The notes beneath the pieces are model-generated. The model was not told the origin of the DNA and made no database searches. It worked only from the letters and a program-made list of their open reading frames with translations. Both the position numbers and the translations under genes were made by a program. From NCBI GenBank assembly GCA_048267245.1, contig JBLWXV010000002.1, positions 992,001-1,056,000 of the forward strand: a stretch of DNA of 64,000 nt. Direction: 5' to 3'. Source of the DNA: JBLWXV01 sp048267245 (GTDB taxonomy: Bacteria > Bdellovibrionota > Bacteriovoracia > Bacteriovoracales > Bacteriovoracaceae). Every line of letters starts with the position of its first letter. The stretch's first letter is position 1. Below are positions 32,335-41,073 of the stretch, in pieces.

Positions 32335-33888
32335 GTGAATATTTCCGATTTTAAACAAATTACAGTGAGTGAAAGTTCAGAGTTTTTTGATAGAACTTAT
32401 GAGCTCATTAATGTGGAAGGCTATCGCTGGATTGTTCATATTGAATGGTCTGCAATTCGTGGACTTAGCTACTTCTTTGTTCATCCCGAGCGTGCTGAGC
32501 CGATGATTCTCAATGTCTCTCAAAGTGCGTGTCAATTTACCTGGCCGAGTCTTAGAGGACTTTTTCGCGCCCTCACTCACATCGAAGATAAAATCTATTC
32601 AAAGGGCGGTCCTCAATTTCAATCTAAGGATTGGGTTGCTCGCTATCAGTGGAGTGGAAAAACTGATCTCCCACCACTGGGAGCAAGGCTTATGGGAGGA
32701 ACTCTCTCCCAGGACTCACTGAGCTCTGGCAATGAAACTTGGACTCACACAATCGGTTTAAACGATGCCTTTGCCGGTCAATTTACCTTTCATTTAAAGG
32801 GGCGTGAGTCAAAAGTTGAGGAGAGTCAATTTGAGCGCGGCCTCTATCGCACGAGTTGGTGCGACCGGGCCACAGAGCTTGATTGGAGACAACTTCTCAA
32901 TCTAACAAATTCAATTTCACCTGGTTCTCCCTACTTTGCCAATCTTGCTTTGGTTGAGTCTCTTGAAGATCATCTCGGTGTGGCAGTGACTGAAAGGGCC
33001 GGCGCAATTCGAATGATCCTCTGTGAACTCTCGCGAGTGTTTGATCACATTCAAAGCCTTCACATGCTTTGGATTGTTCAGGGCGCGGGTTACTGGGAAG
33101 AAGTGTTTGTCGACCTTGGAATTCAGGTCTATGAGCTTTTAGGCAAGTATGCCCGAGGGGAGTGGACCGGCAACCTCAATACGCTAGGGGGAGTTCGCTA
33201 CGATCTGCCAGAGGATTGGAAGAATCAATTACTCGTTTTAATTTCGCGAATGATGAAAACTCTCGACGGAGCAGTGCTAACAATTGAGCGCTCGCCCGGA
33301 CTCTTATCGACTCTGGCAAATATTCGTATGGGCCTCAAAGAAGTCATGGATCACACCTTAACGGGGCCTGTGGCCAGGGCCTGTGGACTAAGGCGCGATT
33401 TGCGCAAACTCTCTGGCAGATACTTCTATCACGAAGTTGATTTTGAGACCCCACTTGGTATCAATTCTACTTTCTATGATGTGGTACTGGTAAAGCTAGA
33501 AGAAATGCGCCAGAGTGTTTCGATAATGGCCCAGATTCTCGATGGTCTGCCCTATGATTCTATTCAAAATCCAGAGTACTCTCTCTTTTGGAATGTTCCC
33601 GAATACACGCTACTGGGTGAGCAAGAGCGCCAAGAAATTATTGAAAAGCTACGCCGAGGCCCAGGTCCTGTGGCCTCTCGCGGTTTTGGCTCAGTTGAAG
33701 GACCCAGAGGAGAGCTCTCAGTAGTATGGGAAGATCGCGACGGAACTGGCCCCAGTCAATTCTCAGTGATCTCACCTTCAAGACAGCTTAGCTACTTTAT
33801 TGAAAAACACGCCAAAGGTCATAGTGTGGCAAGTGTCTACTCTATGTGCGCTCTAACGCACTTAAGTCCCGAGGAGATGGATATATGA
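32335..33888 (+). CDS. Divergent NuoCD / group 4 hydrogenase large-subunit-like protein
   Basis: 517 residues from GTG 32335, immediately after the preceding stop. Residues 1-130 resemble the NuoC (30 kDa) region. The rest follows NuoD/HycE order: GLNDAFAGQFTFHLK, ERGLYRTSWCD at the HRGxEK position, LVESLEDHLGVAVTERAGAI then RMILCELSRVFDHI, ARACGLRRDLRKLSGRYFY, and SVEGPRGELSVVW at the C-terminus. The quinone-site HPxHG motif is not present, and neither hydrogenase CxxC pair is seen. The fold seems kept and catalysis lost. ATGA overlap with the ferredoxin gene. Confidence 0.72.
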   Translation: MNISDFKQITVSESSEFFDRTYELINVEGYRWIVHIEWSAIRGLSYFFVHPERAEPMILNVSQSACQFTWPSLRGLFRALTHIEDKIYSKGGPQFQSKDWVARYQWSGKTDLPPLGARLMGGTLSQDSLSSGNETWTHTIGLNDAFAGQFTFHLKGRESKVEESQFERGLYRTSWCDRATELDWRQLLNLTNSISPGSPYFANLALVESLEDHLGVAVTERAGAIRMILCELSRVFDHIQSLHMLWIVQGAGYWEEVFVDLGIQVYELLGKYARGEWTGNLNTLGGVRYDLPEDWKNQLLVLISRMMKTLDGAVLTIERSPGLLSTLANIRMGLKEVMDHTLTGPVARACGLRRDLRKLSGRYFYHEVDFETPLGINSTFYDVVLVKLEEMRQSVSIMAQILDGLPYDSIQNPEYSLFWNVPEYTLLGEQERQEIIEKLRRGPGPVASRGFGSVEGPRGELSVVWEDRDGTGPSQFSVISPSRQLSYFIEKHAKGHSVASVYSMCALTHLSPEEMDI

Positions 33889-34253
33889 TTTTTGGCTATA
33901 TCAAATATCGCCCTCGCAATGTGGTCGCTCAGATTCTCTCTTCAATGAGACTTATGCTCAGTATGAAAAAGGAGCGCCTCTCAGATCCTCATGGACATGT
34001 TGAATTTAGACCAGTGCCAGAGATTAATCTTGCCCGCGATTGCATTAAGTGCGATCTCTGCGTTGATAAGTGCCCTAGTGAGGCGCTTAGTTACAGTGGT
34101 AGCGAGGAGATTGCTATCAATATTGATCGCGACCTTTGCCGACCCTGTAAATTATGTGTTGAAATTTGTCCGACCCAGTACTTTGACTATAAGAAGTCTT
34201 CCCACTCACAAGTAGTACTTGGAAAGCGGGTGGCAAAATTCGCTTCAAACTGA
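33885..34253 (+). CDS. NuoI-like 2x[4Fe-4S] ferredoxin
   Basis: 122 residues. Two complete cluster motifs: CIKCDLCVDKCP (Cys 53, 56, 59, 63) and CRPCKLCVEICP (Cys 85, 88, 91, 95). The N-terminus, with an amphipathic helix and FRPVPEINLARDC, resembles NuoI/HycF, which wire electrons to NuoB. Unlike its two operon partners the ligands are intact. Start overlaps the NuoCD-like stop (ATGA). The C-terminal 67 nt overlap the convergent aat gene. Confidence 0.85.
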   Translation: MIFGYIKYRPRNVVAQILSSMRLMLSMKKERLSDPHGHVEFRPVPEINLARDCIKCDLCVDKCPSEALSYSGSEEIAINIDRDLCRPCKLCVEICPTQYFDYKKSSHSQVVLGKRVAKFASN

Positions 34254-34873
34254 AGTCTTGCCTTAAATTCTGCTCTTGAGATTTCTTCACCACCAAGGGC
34301 GGCCACTACAGGTGTCGTCATCTGAGTGTCTAGCCAGCCAATCCCATTGCTTGCAAGATTTCTGAGCGTCGCTACAAGCGCAAGCTTAGAGGCGTCATCG
34401 GTGCGATGAAACATACTCTCGCCAGAATTAAATTGATTAATTGTGACTCCATAGAGTCCACCAGCTAGTTCATCGTTTTGATCCCAGACTTCACAGCTAT
34501 AGGCAAAGCCTAGGCGGTGAAACTCAATATAGGCTTCAAGCAGTTCGTCGGTGATCCAGGTGCTGTCTTGATTCTTTCTGGCCACTCTCTGACAATTTAA
34601 AATTACAACTTCAAAGGCTTTATTAAAGCTCACTCTGTAGTGCTGTTTTTTTAACGACTTCACAAGTGAGCGCGGGATATGAAGTTTTCCCACCTCTATA
34701 ATTCCGCGAGGATCGGGAGAAAACCAAGCGAGGGGATAACTCTCATTGATTGGCCAGGGAAAGATCGCGCTCTTATAGGCCAAGAGCAGTGACTCGCTTG
34801 AGAGATCTCCTCCCAAGGCCAGTAGCCCGTGCTCATCGGCAGTTTCAATGGGTGGAAAGGCAATGATTGGCAA
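34187..34873 (-). CDS. aat: Leucyl/phenylalanyl-tRNA-protein transferase
   Basis: 228 residues. GLLALGGDLSSESLLLAYKS and FPWPINESYPLAWFSPDPRG, then FNSGESMFHRTDDASKLAL and WLDTQMTTP are family signatures. It adds Leu or Phe to proteins with N-terminal Arg or Lys, marking them for ClpAP. It lies 2 nt behind the ureohydrolase gene and overlaps the ferredoxin 3' end by 67 nt on the opposite strand. ClpS/ClpA are not in the window. Confidence 0.95.
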   Translation of the reverse strand: MPIIAFPPIETADEHGLLALGGDLSSESLLLAYKSAIFPWPINESYPLAWFSPDPRGIIEVGKLHIPRSLVKSLKKQHYRVSFNKAFEVVILNCQRVARKNQDSTWITDELLEAYIEFHRLGFAYSCEVWDQNDELAGGLYGVTINQFNSGESMFHRTDDASKLALVATLRNLASNGIGWLDTQMTTPVVAALGGEEISRAEFKARLQFEANFATRFPSTTCEWEDFL

Positions 34874-34875
34874 AC

Positions 34876-36000
34876 TTACCCCTGCCTCTTTGACCAGCGA
34901 TCTAGCGCCTCAATTAAGTAGCCTCCAATGATCTGTGAGGACTCAAGGGTCTGCTCCATTGAGTTGGAGGCGTGATCAAATTGAACAAAGGGTGCCACTT
35001 CCACTAAGTCTGCGCCACTTATGGGAAACTCCGCCTCTAGGGCCTTCATAATCTCAAGGCACTCATGTGGCTCGAGTCCCTCATCTTCAGGCGTGCCTGT
35101 TGCCCCGGCATAACTCTTATCAAGAGCATCAATATCAAAGCTCACGTAGAGCTCTTGGATTCCAATGGATCTGTATTGCTCGGCAATGGCGCGTGCGATG
35201 GCCAGTGGCCCTTCCTCTTTTACTTCATGGGACCAGTATTGCTTTAAACCAAATGTCGACTCCCAGTGAGACTTGTGTCTGCCTGTTGAGCGAATTCCCA
35301 CTTGGGCCACTGCTTTTGAGTGGGGAAGGTGCTCCATAATGTGAGGAACCCAAGATCCAAAGCATAGATCAATGCCCAGTCGCTTGGTTAAGAGGTCAGT
35401 ATGGGCGTCAAAGTGCAAGAGACCTACTTTTGTGCCCGCCGCTTTCTTAGCGCGAAGATACGGGCCAGTCAGAGCGTAGCTCACACTGTGATCACCTCCA
35501 AGTGAGAAGACTGGAAGCTTTGGATTTTCACGGTAGAACGCTTCAAGTACTTCTTCTGTCATACTAAGAGGCGAGACACTAAAATCGCACTCGCGATCAC
35601 TATAGAGGGCCTCTCTCACTTCCTTGATGGTTGCTTCATTTAAGTACTTATCGTGCAAGAGATGAGGCACAACCCGAATATCTCCCAGATCTAAGGTTCC
35701 GCCTAGACGCTTGGCCTCTGCCAAGGCCACTCTCACTACTAGAGGTCCCCAATTGGCACCTCGTTGAATACCTCCGCCGGTGTCGCTACAGACGCCGAGG
35801 ATGACTGGTCCTTGATGAGAGGCGAGGTTGGCGAGTTTTCCACGCCACAATTTATCCGCATCGCGCTCCTGACCTTCCTTGAGGTCATAGAGGAGGTTGT
35901 CGAGACGAATTTTCTTATCACTTGCAGTGTGAACAGTGTGAACGCCTCTTCCAGGGGCGCAGAGAAGGTGCTCACTGAGCTCAGTAAAAGAGTGTGACAT
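34876..36000 (-). CDS. Ureohydrolase (arginase/agmatinase/formimidoylglutamase family)
   Basis: 374 residues. The dinuclear Mn site is complete: SLGGDHSVSYAL, LLHFDAHTDLL and VSFDIDALDKSYA. The family hydrolyses guanidino compounds to urea or formamide, with arginine, agmatine, proclavaminate or formimidoylglutamate as substrate. The protein is longer than usual (about 300), because of an N-terminal 75-residue segment. Substrate is uncertain; an agmatinase role would feed putrescine toward the polyamine genes at 49.6-53.5 kb, but that is inference. It probably shares a transcript with aat. Confidence 0.88.
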   Translation of the reverse strand: MSHSFTELSEHLLCAPGRGVHTVHTASDKKIRLDNLLYDLKEGQERDADKLWRGKLANLASHQGPVILGVCSDTGGGIQRGANWGPLVVRVALAEAKRLGGTLDLGDIRVVPHLLHDKYLNEATIKEVREALYSDRECDFSVSPLSMTEEVLEAFYRENPKLPVFSLGGDHSVSYALTGPYLRAKKAAGTKVGLLHFDAHTDLLTKRLGIDLCFGSWVPHIMEHLPHSKAVAQVGIRSTGRHKSHWESTFGLKQYWSHEVKEEGPLAIARAIAEQYRSIGIQELYVSFDIDALDKSYAGATGTPEDEGLEPHECLEIMKALEAEFPISGADLVEVAPFVQFDHASNSMEQTLESSQIIGGYLIEALDRWSKRQG

Positions 36001-36011
36001 GGGAGTTTCCT

Positions 36012-36968
36012 TTAGATGAGATAATTATTGTGTATTCTATTGCTTAGAATGTCGTCCTTATAGACTTCGCCAAAATCTTTTAATTTAAGAAAGTCTTCTA
36101 GGACACGAGCTTCATATTGAATTAATTTTTGATCTAAATTTTTATACACGCCCGCAATGTGACTCGAGGTGACTGCATTACTTAGGTGTTGAAACTTGGC
36201 CAGATCGCCAGGCTCTGTTTCAAAGACGTCTAAATAAGCTTGGGCCGCAGGGTTCTTTTCTAGGTATTGAAGGAGTGCGCTGGTCTCAATGAGGGCACCT
36301 CTGGCGGCGTTGATAATGAGGGCGTTAGTCTTGAGTTGCCCCAGAAATTCTGCACTGATAATTCCTTTACTCGTAGGATTCAGGCTCGCTAGGGGAATAA
36401 TGACGTCCGCTGCCGAGACGTCCTCTGCCTTAAGTGCTTTATAGGGATCTTCAATTTGAATTGTAGCTCCAAGCTCGCGCAAGACTCCCGAGACTATTTG
36501 CCCAATTTTTCCATGGCCAATGATGAGGATATTGAGTTCGCTGATGAGCTCTCTGGGCCAGGCCCTCTTCGTATCCCATACATTTACAAAAGGAGCTGCG
36601 GTGGTCTCTTTAAAAAGACAAGACAGCACAAAGCTCGCCACCGCCTGAGCGCGTAGAATATTTCCAACCACAATGGGAAACTGAGCGGCCCTGACAAATT
36701 CGAGAGAGATATTGTCGTAGCCTGAATTGGCGTGAATGAGAAGTTTTGCACTGGCCAGGAGTTCACTTGAGAACTCCTCAAAATTCGTTTGAGAGTTTGT
36801 GAGTAAGATCACTTCATCGGTTTGAACTTCGCTCTCAAGTGTGGCGTAGATTGGCCGAGGAAGCCCTCTGTGAAGACAAATCTCTGCGAGAGCTTGCTGT
36901 TCAAGCTCTTTAAAGTGAGGTCCGAAATAGCCCGAAAAATCGCGGCGCAAGATGGTGAATTGGCCCAT
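36012..36968 (-). CDS. D-isomer-specific 2-hydroxyacid dehydrogenase
   Basis: 318 residues. NAD-binding LIIGHGKIGQIVSGVL, catalytic Arg in INAARGALIET, Glu in DVFETEP and His in SSHIAGV are all present. Such enzymes reduce glyoxylate, hydroxypyruvate or related 2-oxoacids. The substrate domain (residues 1-95 and 285-318) is divergent and gives no clue. It ends 11 nt before the ureohydrolase start, on the same strand, so it may be in the same operon. Confidence 0.87.
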   Translation of the reverse strand: MGQFTILRRDFSGYFGPHFKELEQQALAEICLHRGLPRPIYATLESEVQTDEVILLTNSQTNFEEFSSELLASAKLLIHANSGYDNISLEFVRAAQFPIVVGNILRAQAVASFVLSCLFKETTAAPFVNVWDTKRAWPRELISELNILIIGHGKIGQIVSGVLRELGATIQIEDPYKALKAEDVSAADVIIPLASLNPTSKGIISAEFLGQLKTNALIINAARGALIETSALLQYLEKNPAAQAYLDVFETEPGDLAKFQHLSNAVTSSHIAGVYKNLDQKLIQYEARVLEDFLKLKDFGEVYKDDILSNRIHNNYLI

Positions 36969-36992
36969 GTGGCTAATTTAGGCCGCGAGCAA

Positions 36993-38681
36993 TTACTTGT
37001 AAACTAATGGAGTACTAGTCTCAGAACATTTACGCATTTCAAGGTGTCTAGTACGGCGACTTCCCACGCGGATATGTGACTGCACTTCGTTATAACAAAA
37101 TTGTCCAATTTTCTCGTAGTTATTCTCACCCACACGGGCAAAGCCTAAGAGCTCACCGACTTGCTCAGTACTGCGCTCTTTGAATTCACCGGCTTCTTCG
37201 GCATAAATGTCAAAGACCAGCTCGGTGGGGGCATTGTCATAGAAGGCAAGCACGGCGAGATTATCCGGAGAGATGGTCTCGCGCCCGACCTTCTGCTCCG
37301 TTGGCCACTTGATCTGGGCAATGGAGTGGTAGACGAGTTCGCTACAGACGATCGAAGAGGTGGTTGAAACATCAAAGTTAAAATCGTAATCCTTGCCGAT
37401 TTGGGCCATGAGTGTATCTAGGCTCACTTGTAGCTTCACTGGATCATCTAAAATTCCCTTCACGCGGTAGGCTGCAATTTCATCGACATTTTGAAACTCA
37501 TGTAAGTAGCTCATTTTTGTGCCCGGGCGCAGGGCCTCGACGATCACTTTTCCCTCTTCAATTTCTTTGCGATATGGGCCTAGCGCTGGATGGTCCCAAA
37601 GACCCGCCGATTGGAGTTGGGCCTTGGTTCCAAGATAGATTGCTGCGTGAGTATAGTGACCAGGGATGAAGCGGTCACTGAGTCCAAACGGTGCCTTGTC
37701 AAAGAGAATGTCAAAAGGGCGCAAGTTATTGGCCATGTACTTTGTGACGTCTCTTCTTAGCCAGAAGTGTCCTCTTCTAAATTTAATATTGCCAACTACC
37801 TTGCCAAAAATCTTACTCAGTTGGTAAGTCGCGGCTTGGATAGAGTTTGCAACTTCATCACTGAAACTCAAGTACAGTCCTGCTTTTTTGTCGCTGGCAA
37901 CTTTCTTTGCACTCTCAAGAGAGAAGGGTGAGAGTAGGGGCTGAATGTTGTAGGCAATATTATTTATATTTAATGATACATCGGCGCGAACCTCATTATC
38001 GAGAGCGCGCAGAAATTGTGCGTGAAGCTCTTTATTTCTATCCTTATAGCTCTTAGCGAGGGGACGCTCTTCATTTAAGAGGTCTGTGAACATGAGGCGA
38101 GTTTTCTTAGTCAGGAATAATTCAGTGTAGATATCATTAGCGATGATCATGGCAAGCGATTTTGCAGCGTAGATCTGCTCAATCGAATTCTGCGAGCTCT
38201 CTTTCATATTAGAGTTAATTTCTTCAACTGTGAGGAGCTTTCTAAAAATGGCCTGGTAGCCAAAGAGTGCACGGTCGATATTTCTAAAGGCGACTGAGTC
38301 AACTGCGCTCTCTCTTTCGATTTTAGTTGAGAGAATTTTTGCATTCTTTAAGAAGACTCGGTGAAAGGGCGCAATCGCTTGGGCGAGAGCTTTGAGGCGT
38401 AGAGTATTTCTGAGATGTAGGTGGAAATAGACTCCACCTGTATGCTGTTCAAAGATTATTGGGCCAATCTCACTTTCAAGCTTTGAGATGGCGTCTTCCA
38501 TCTCTTCAATTGCGAGATCATCCTTATTTTTCATCATGGTCTTGGTTGAGCGCGAGTAGGTGTCCATTTGGATCTGCCAAAAGGACTTCTCTTGAGCACT
38601 CAAGCTAGTGGCGGCCATGAAACTCGCCAAAAAGAAAATGAGAAGCGCGCGGGCACTTCGTAGGGGGGAGTGAATTTTCAT
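36993..38681 (-). CDS. Secreted YiiX/YebB-like papain-fold hydrolase with large N-terminal domain
   Basis: 562 residues with a signal peptide (ALLIFFLASFMAATSLSAQ). About residues 30-300 are helical and unrecognised. From about 320, a permuted NlpC/P60-type domain: RPFDILFDK, GHYTHAAIYLG (His), VIVEALRPG and SIVCSELVYHSI (nucleophile Cys). Relatives cleave amide bonds in peptidoglycan or lipids. The C-terminus has paired Cys (QFCYNE, RKCSETS). Located in the periplasm or outside. Divergent from map. Confidence 0.8.
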   Translation of the reverse strand: MKIHSPLRSARALLIFFLASFMAATSLSAQEKSFWQIQMDTYSRSTKTMMKNKDDLAIEEMEDAISKLESEIGPIIFEQHTGGVYFHLHLRNTLRLKALAQAIAPFHRVFLKNAKILSTKIERESAVDSVAFRNIDRALFGYQAIFRKLLTVEEINSNMKESSQNSIEQIYAAKSLAMIIANDIYTELFLTKKTRLMFTDLLNEERPLAKSYKDRNKELHAQFLRALDNEVRADVSLNINNIAYNIQPLLSPFSLESAKKVASDKKAGLYLSFSDEVANSIQAATYQLSKIFGKVVGNIKFRRGHFWLRRDVTKYMANNLRPFDILFDKAPFGLSDRFIPGHYTHAAIYLGTKAQLQSAGLWDHPALGPYRKEIEEGKVIVEALRPGTKMSYLHEFQNVDEIAAYRVKGILDDPVKLQVSLDTLMAQIGKDYDFNFDVSTTSSIVCSELVYHSIAQIKWPTEQKVGRETISPDNLAVLAFYDNAPTELVFDIYAEEAGEFKERSTEQVGELLGFARVGENNYEKIGQFCYNEVQSHIRVGSRRTRHLEMRKCSETSTPLVYK

Positions 38682-38801
38682 ATGACAAGTATAGGGTGAT
38701 AGCGACCGAGCGCCGCATTAATGGTAAAAATGATAGAATTGAAAAGATATTGGACAATCCCACTCATTATTGGGAACTTAGGGGCTTGAGGCTAGGGCGA
38801 G

Positions 38802-38829
38802 TTAGACTCTAAGTGTTTGGAATTATAAG
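38802..38829 (+). promoter_or_regulatory. Probable promoter of map
   Basis: TTAGAC (38802-38807), 16-bp spacer and TATAAG (38824-38829), 29 bp before the map start codon. A plausible sigma-70 promoter; the -35 element is imperfect. An inverted repeat CCCAcTCATTATTGGG lies upstream near 38759-38774. Confidence 0.5.
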
Positions 38830-38857
38830 ACCCTACCTGTCGTTTCGAGGATGAAAA

Positions 38858-39628
38858 ATGATATCGATTAAATCTAAGCGTGAACAAGATCTGATGAGGG
38901 CCACCTGCAAGCTTGCAAGCGAGGTCCTGGGCTACATTGAGCCATTTGTCGTGCCAGGAGTCTCTACCGAGGAACTTAACCGCCTGTGCCACGAGTATAT
39001 CGTTGAGCGCGGGGCCTACCCTTCGCCACTTAATTATCATGGCTTTCCAAAGTCGATCTGTACTTCAAAGAACGAAATCATCTGTCACGGGATTCCTAAC
39101 AAGAAGGATATTCTAAAGGACGGCGATATTCTCAATATCGACGTGACCACTTATCTCAATAAGTTTCACGGCGACACCAATAAGACTTTCCTTGTGGGCA
39201 ATGTGAGCGATCAGGTTAAAAAGCTGGTTGATGTCACTTATCAATGTATGCGTGAGGGAATTAAGACCGTTCGCCCTGGCTCTCACGTGGGAGATATCGG
39301 CGCAATTATCGCAGAGATTGCCCACGGTCATGGCTATAGTGTGGTGGAAGAGTACTGCGGTCACGGCATTGGTCGCGAGTTTCACGAGGAGCCGCAGGTG
39401 GTTCACGTGGGGAAGAAGGGCTCAGGTCCAGAGCTCAAGCCAGGCATGACTTTTACTATTGAGCCGATGATTAATTTGGGAGCGAGACACTGCAAAGTTC
39501 TCAGCGATGAGTGGACTGTCGTCACAAAAGATGGCAAGTGGTCAGCGCAGTTTGAACACACCATCCTGGTCACAGAAGAAGGCCATGAAATACTCACGCT
39601 TCGCCCTGAAGAGAGTGCGACTTACTAG
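38858..39628 (+). CDS. map: Methionine aminopeptidase, type I
   Basis: 256 residues. Metal ligands are visible in NIDVTTYLNKFHGDTNKTF (two Asp), HGIGREFHEEPQVVH (His), FTIEPMIN (Glu) and AQFEHTILVT (Glu). It removes N-terminal Met from nascent proteins. No N-terminal zinc-finger or SH3 extension, so it is the short bacterial form. It is followed 8 nt later by the BFD-like gene. Confidence 0.97.
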   Translation: MISIKSKREQDLMRATCKLASEVLGYIEPFVVPGVSTEELNRLCHEYIVERGAYPSPLNYHGFPKSICTSKNEIICHGIPNKKDILKDGDILNIDVTTYLNKFHGDTNKTFLVGNVSDQVKKLVDVTYQCMREGIKTVRPGSHVGDIGAIIAEIAHGHGYSVVEEYCGHGIGREFHEEPQVVHVGKKGSGPELKPGMTFTIEPMINLGARHCKVLSDEWTVVTKDGKWSAQFEHTILVTEEGHEILTLRPEESATY

Positions 39629-39636
39629 TAGGTCTT

Positions 39637-40359
39637 ATGTCCTCATCTCTAGAACAGGCAAATCCGCTCGCTCAGCTTCAGGGAAGCTTTGCGCTTAAAA
39701 CCATTCAATCTGAACTCACGCTCTACGTGGCCTTGGGCCGCGGAGATCGTGTGAAAGAAGTTAGTTTTACAACTCCAGGTAACCCACAAGAGCTGGCCCC
39801 TAGCCTTGAAAATTTGGCCAGACTTATGGTGGGGCTCGATCTCAAGCAGCTTGGCACTCTTCCTGTGGGGACACTCACCACTCTTGAGCGAGAGATTTTG
39901 GGACACATTGATCAACTCAATTGGGAGTATCGCCGCGGCCATCAGGTGCAAAATATTGGGCCCTTACTTTGCCCTTGTCATAGTGTCTCTAGTGAAGATC
40001 TCGGCGCAATTATTCGAGAAAATCCCACTCAGACCTTTAATGAACTCCAGGCCAAGACAGGGGTGAGTGTGACTTGTGACTCTTGTGAGCGCATTTGTAG
40101 AAATTTTAGCAATCACTTCCTCGCAACTCAGGGGCTCGTGTGTGCAGAAGATATTGATGCCATGAGAGTTTATGGCATGACACAAGCCGAACTTGCTCTT
40201 CGCGTGCAAGCCCACCTTGACACTCACTTCCTGGGCTCGACCCTCACATCACTCGTGGGATATGAGCTAGAGCTTGCGACTTCTCAGAGTAAGGAGCTAA
40301 TTCTCGCCCATCTTCAGTCGGCATTTGAAACCAAATTTTCATTGAAAGAGAGAACTTAG
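39637..40359 (+). CDS. Protein with BFD-like [2Fe-2S] motif and NifU-N-like front
   Basis: 240 residues. The middle holds LLCPCHSVSSEDLGAII and TGVSVTCDSCERICRN, matching the CxCxxV...CxxC pattern of bacterioferritin-associated ferredoxin-like [2Fe-2S] domains. The first 95 residues (GRGDRVKEVSFTTPG, LARLMVGLDLKQLG) resemble the NifU/IscU scaffold in secondary-structure order, but the scaffold cysteines are absent. The C-terminal 70 residues are a helical region. It may carry or sense an iron-sulfur cluster. Adjacent to map, which needs Fe or Mn. Convergent 4-nt overlap with the next gene. Confidence 0.6.
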   Translation: MSSSLEQANPLAQLQGSFALKTIQSELTLYVALGRGDRVKEVSFTTPGNPQELAPSLENLARLMVGLDLKQLGTLPVGTLTTLEREILGHIDQLNWEYRRGHQVQNIGPLLCPCHSVSSEDLGAIIRENPTQTFNELQAKTGVSVTCDSCERICRNFSNHFLATQGLVCAEDIDAMRVYGMTQAELALRVQAHLDTHFLGSTLTSLVGYELELATSQSKELILAHLQSAFETKFSLKERT

Positions 40360-41012
40360 TCGGCCGCTTGAGGTGGTGGGGCCGTGCCCTCTTTGATCGC
40401 TTTTTGAAGTAGATCACATTCTTCAAAGATAGAGTCTAGCCTTTCGAGATCTTTAAAGATGCGCTTGATGCGCTCTTTGTCTTCAATCAACCGACTCACT
40501 GGAAAGTCTTCTTCAAGATAGTGAAAGCGCTCGAGATAGTATTTGAGCTCGCTGATTTGTGTGAAGAGACACTGAGAGTAGCTTGAGAGACCCTGAAGGG
40601 CGCTTAGATACTTAAAGAAAATATGTGGGACATCGTCCATGAAGCCGCGAATCGAAGCATCCTTGAGGGCCTCGAGGGGATCGTTCTGGTCTTTGGTGCG
40701 AATAAAGATCGTCTCGCCGCCAAGTAGAGCAACTTTGAGAAATCTTAGCGATGGGCTAAATTTACTTCCCGTCTGACACACATCCTGGCGAGCGCTGGGA
40801 ATTAATTCAATATTGCCAATGCTTACAATTTCATTGACCAAGGTCTTATTGAGCTCGGTGAGTGGACCCGAAGTCTTGCTGCGATGGATTTGTAACTCTT
40901 CTCTTCCTAGACAGTGCAGAAGCGTATTAGTGGATGCTTCACTGCTTCCAAAAGCGAGGAGAAAGAGTGTCAAAAATGTAATTAATTTCTTATAATGAGC
41001 ACGCCACAACAT
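40356..41012 (-). CDS. Secreted hypothetical protein
   Basis: 218 residues. Signal peptide YKKLITFLTLFLLAFGSSEAS fixes the start at ATG 41012; a longer frame would overlap the tatC promoter and start. The mature part has four cysteines (HCLGREE, VCQTGSK, QCLFTQ, ECDLLQK), a helical C-terminal half with charged coiled-coil character, and a proline-rich end. Function unknown. Confidence 0.68.
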   Translation of the reverse strand: MLWRAHYKKLITFLTLFLLAFGSSEASTNTLLHCLGREELQIHRSKTSGPLTELNKTLVNEIVSIGNIELIPSARQDVCQTGSKFSPSLRFLKVALLGGETIFIRTKDQNDPLEALKDASIRGFMDDVPHIFFKYLSALQGLSSYSQCLFTQISELKYYLERFHYLEEDFPVSRLIEDKERIKRIFKDLERLDSIFEECDLLQKAIKEGTAPPPQAAD

Positions 41013-41073
41013 GACTCTTATTGTCCGTTTAAATGGGATATGTTTCAAGAGGCATTTTAGGTGAAAGGCCCGC

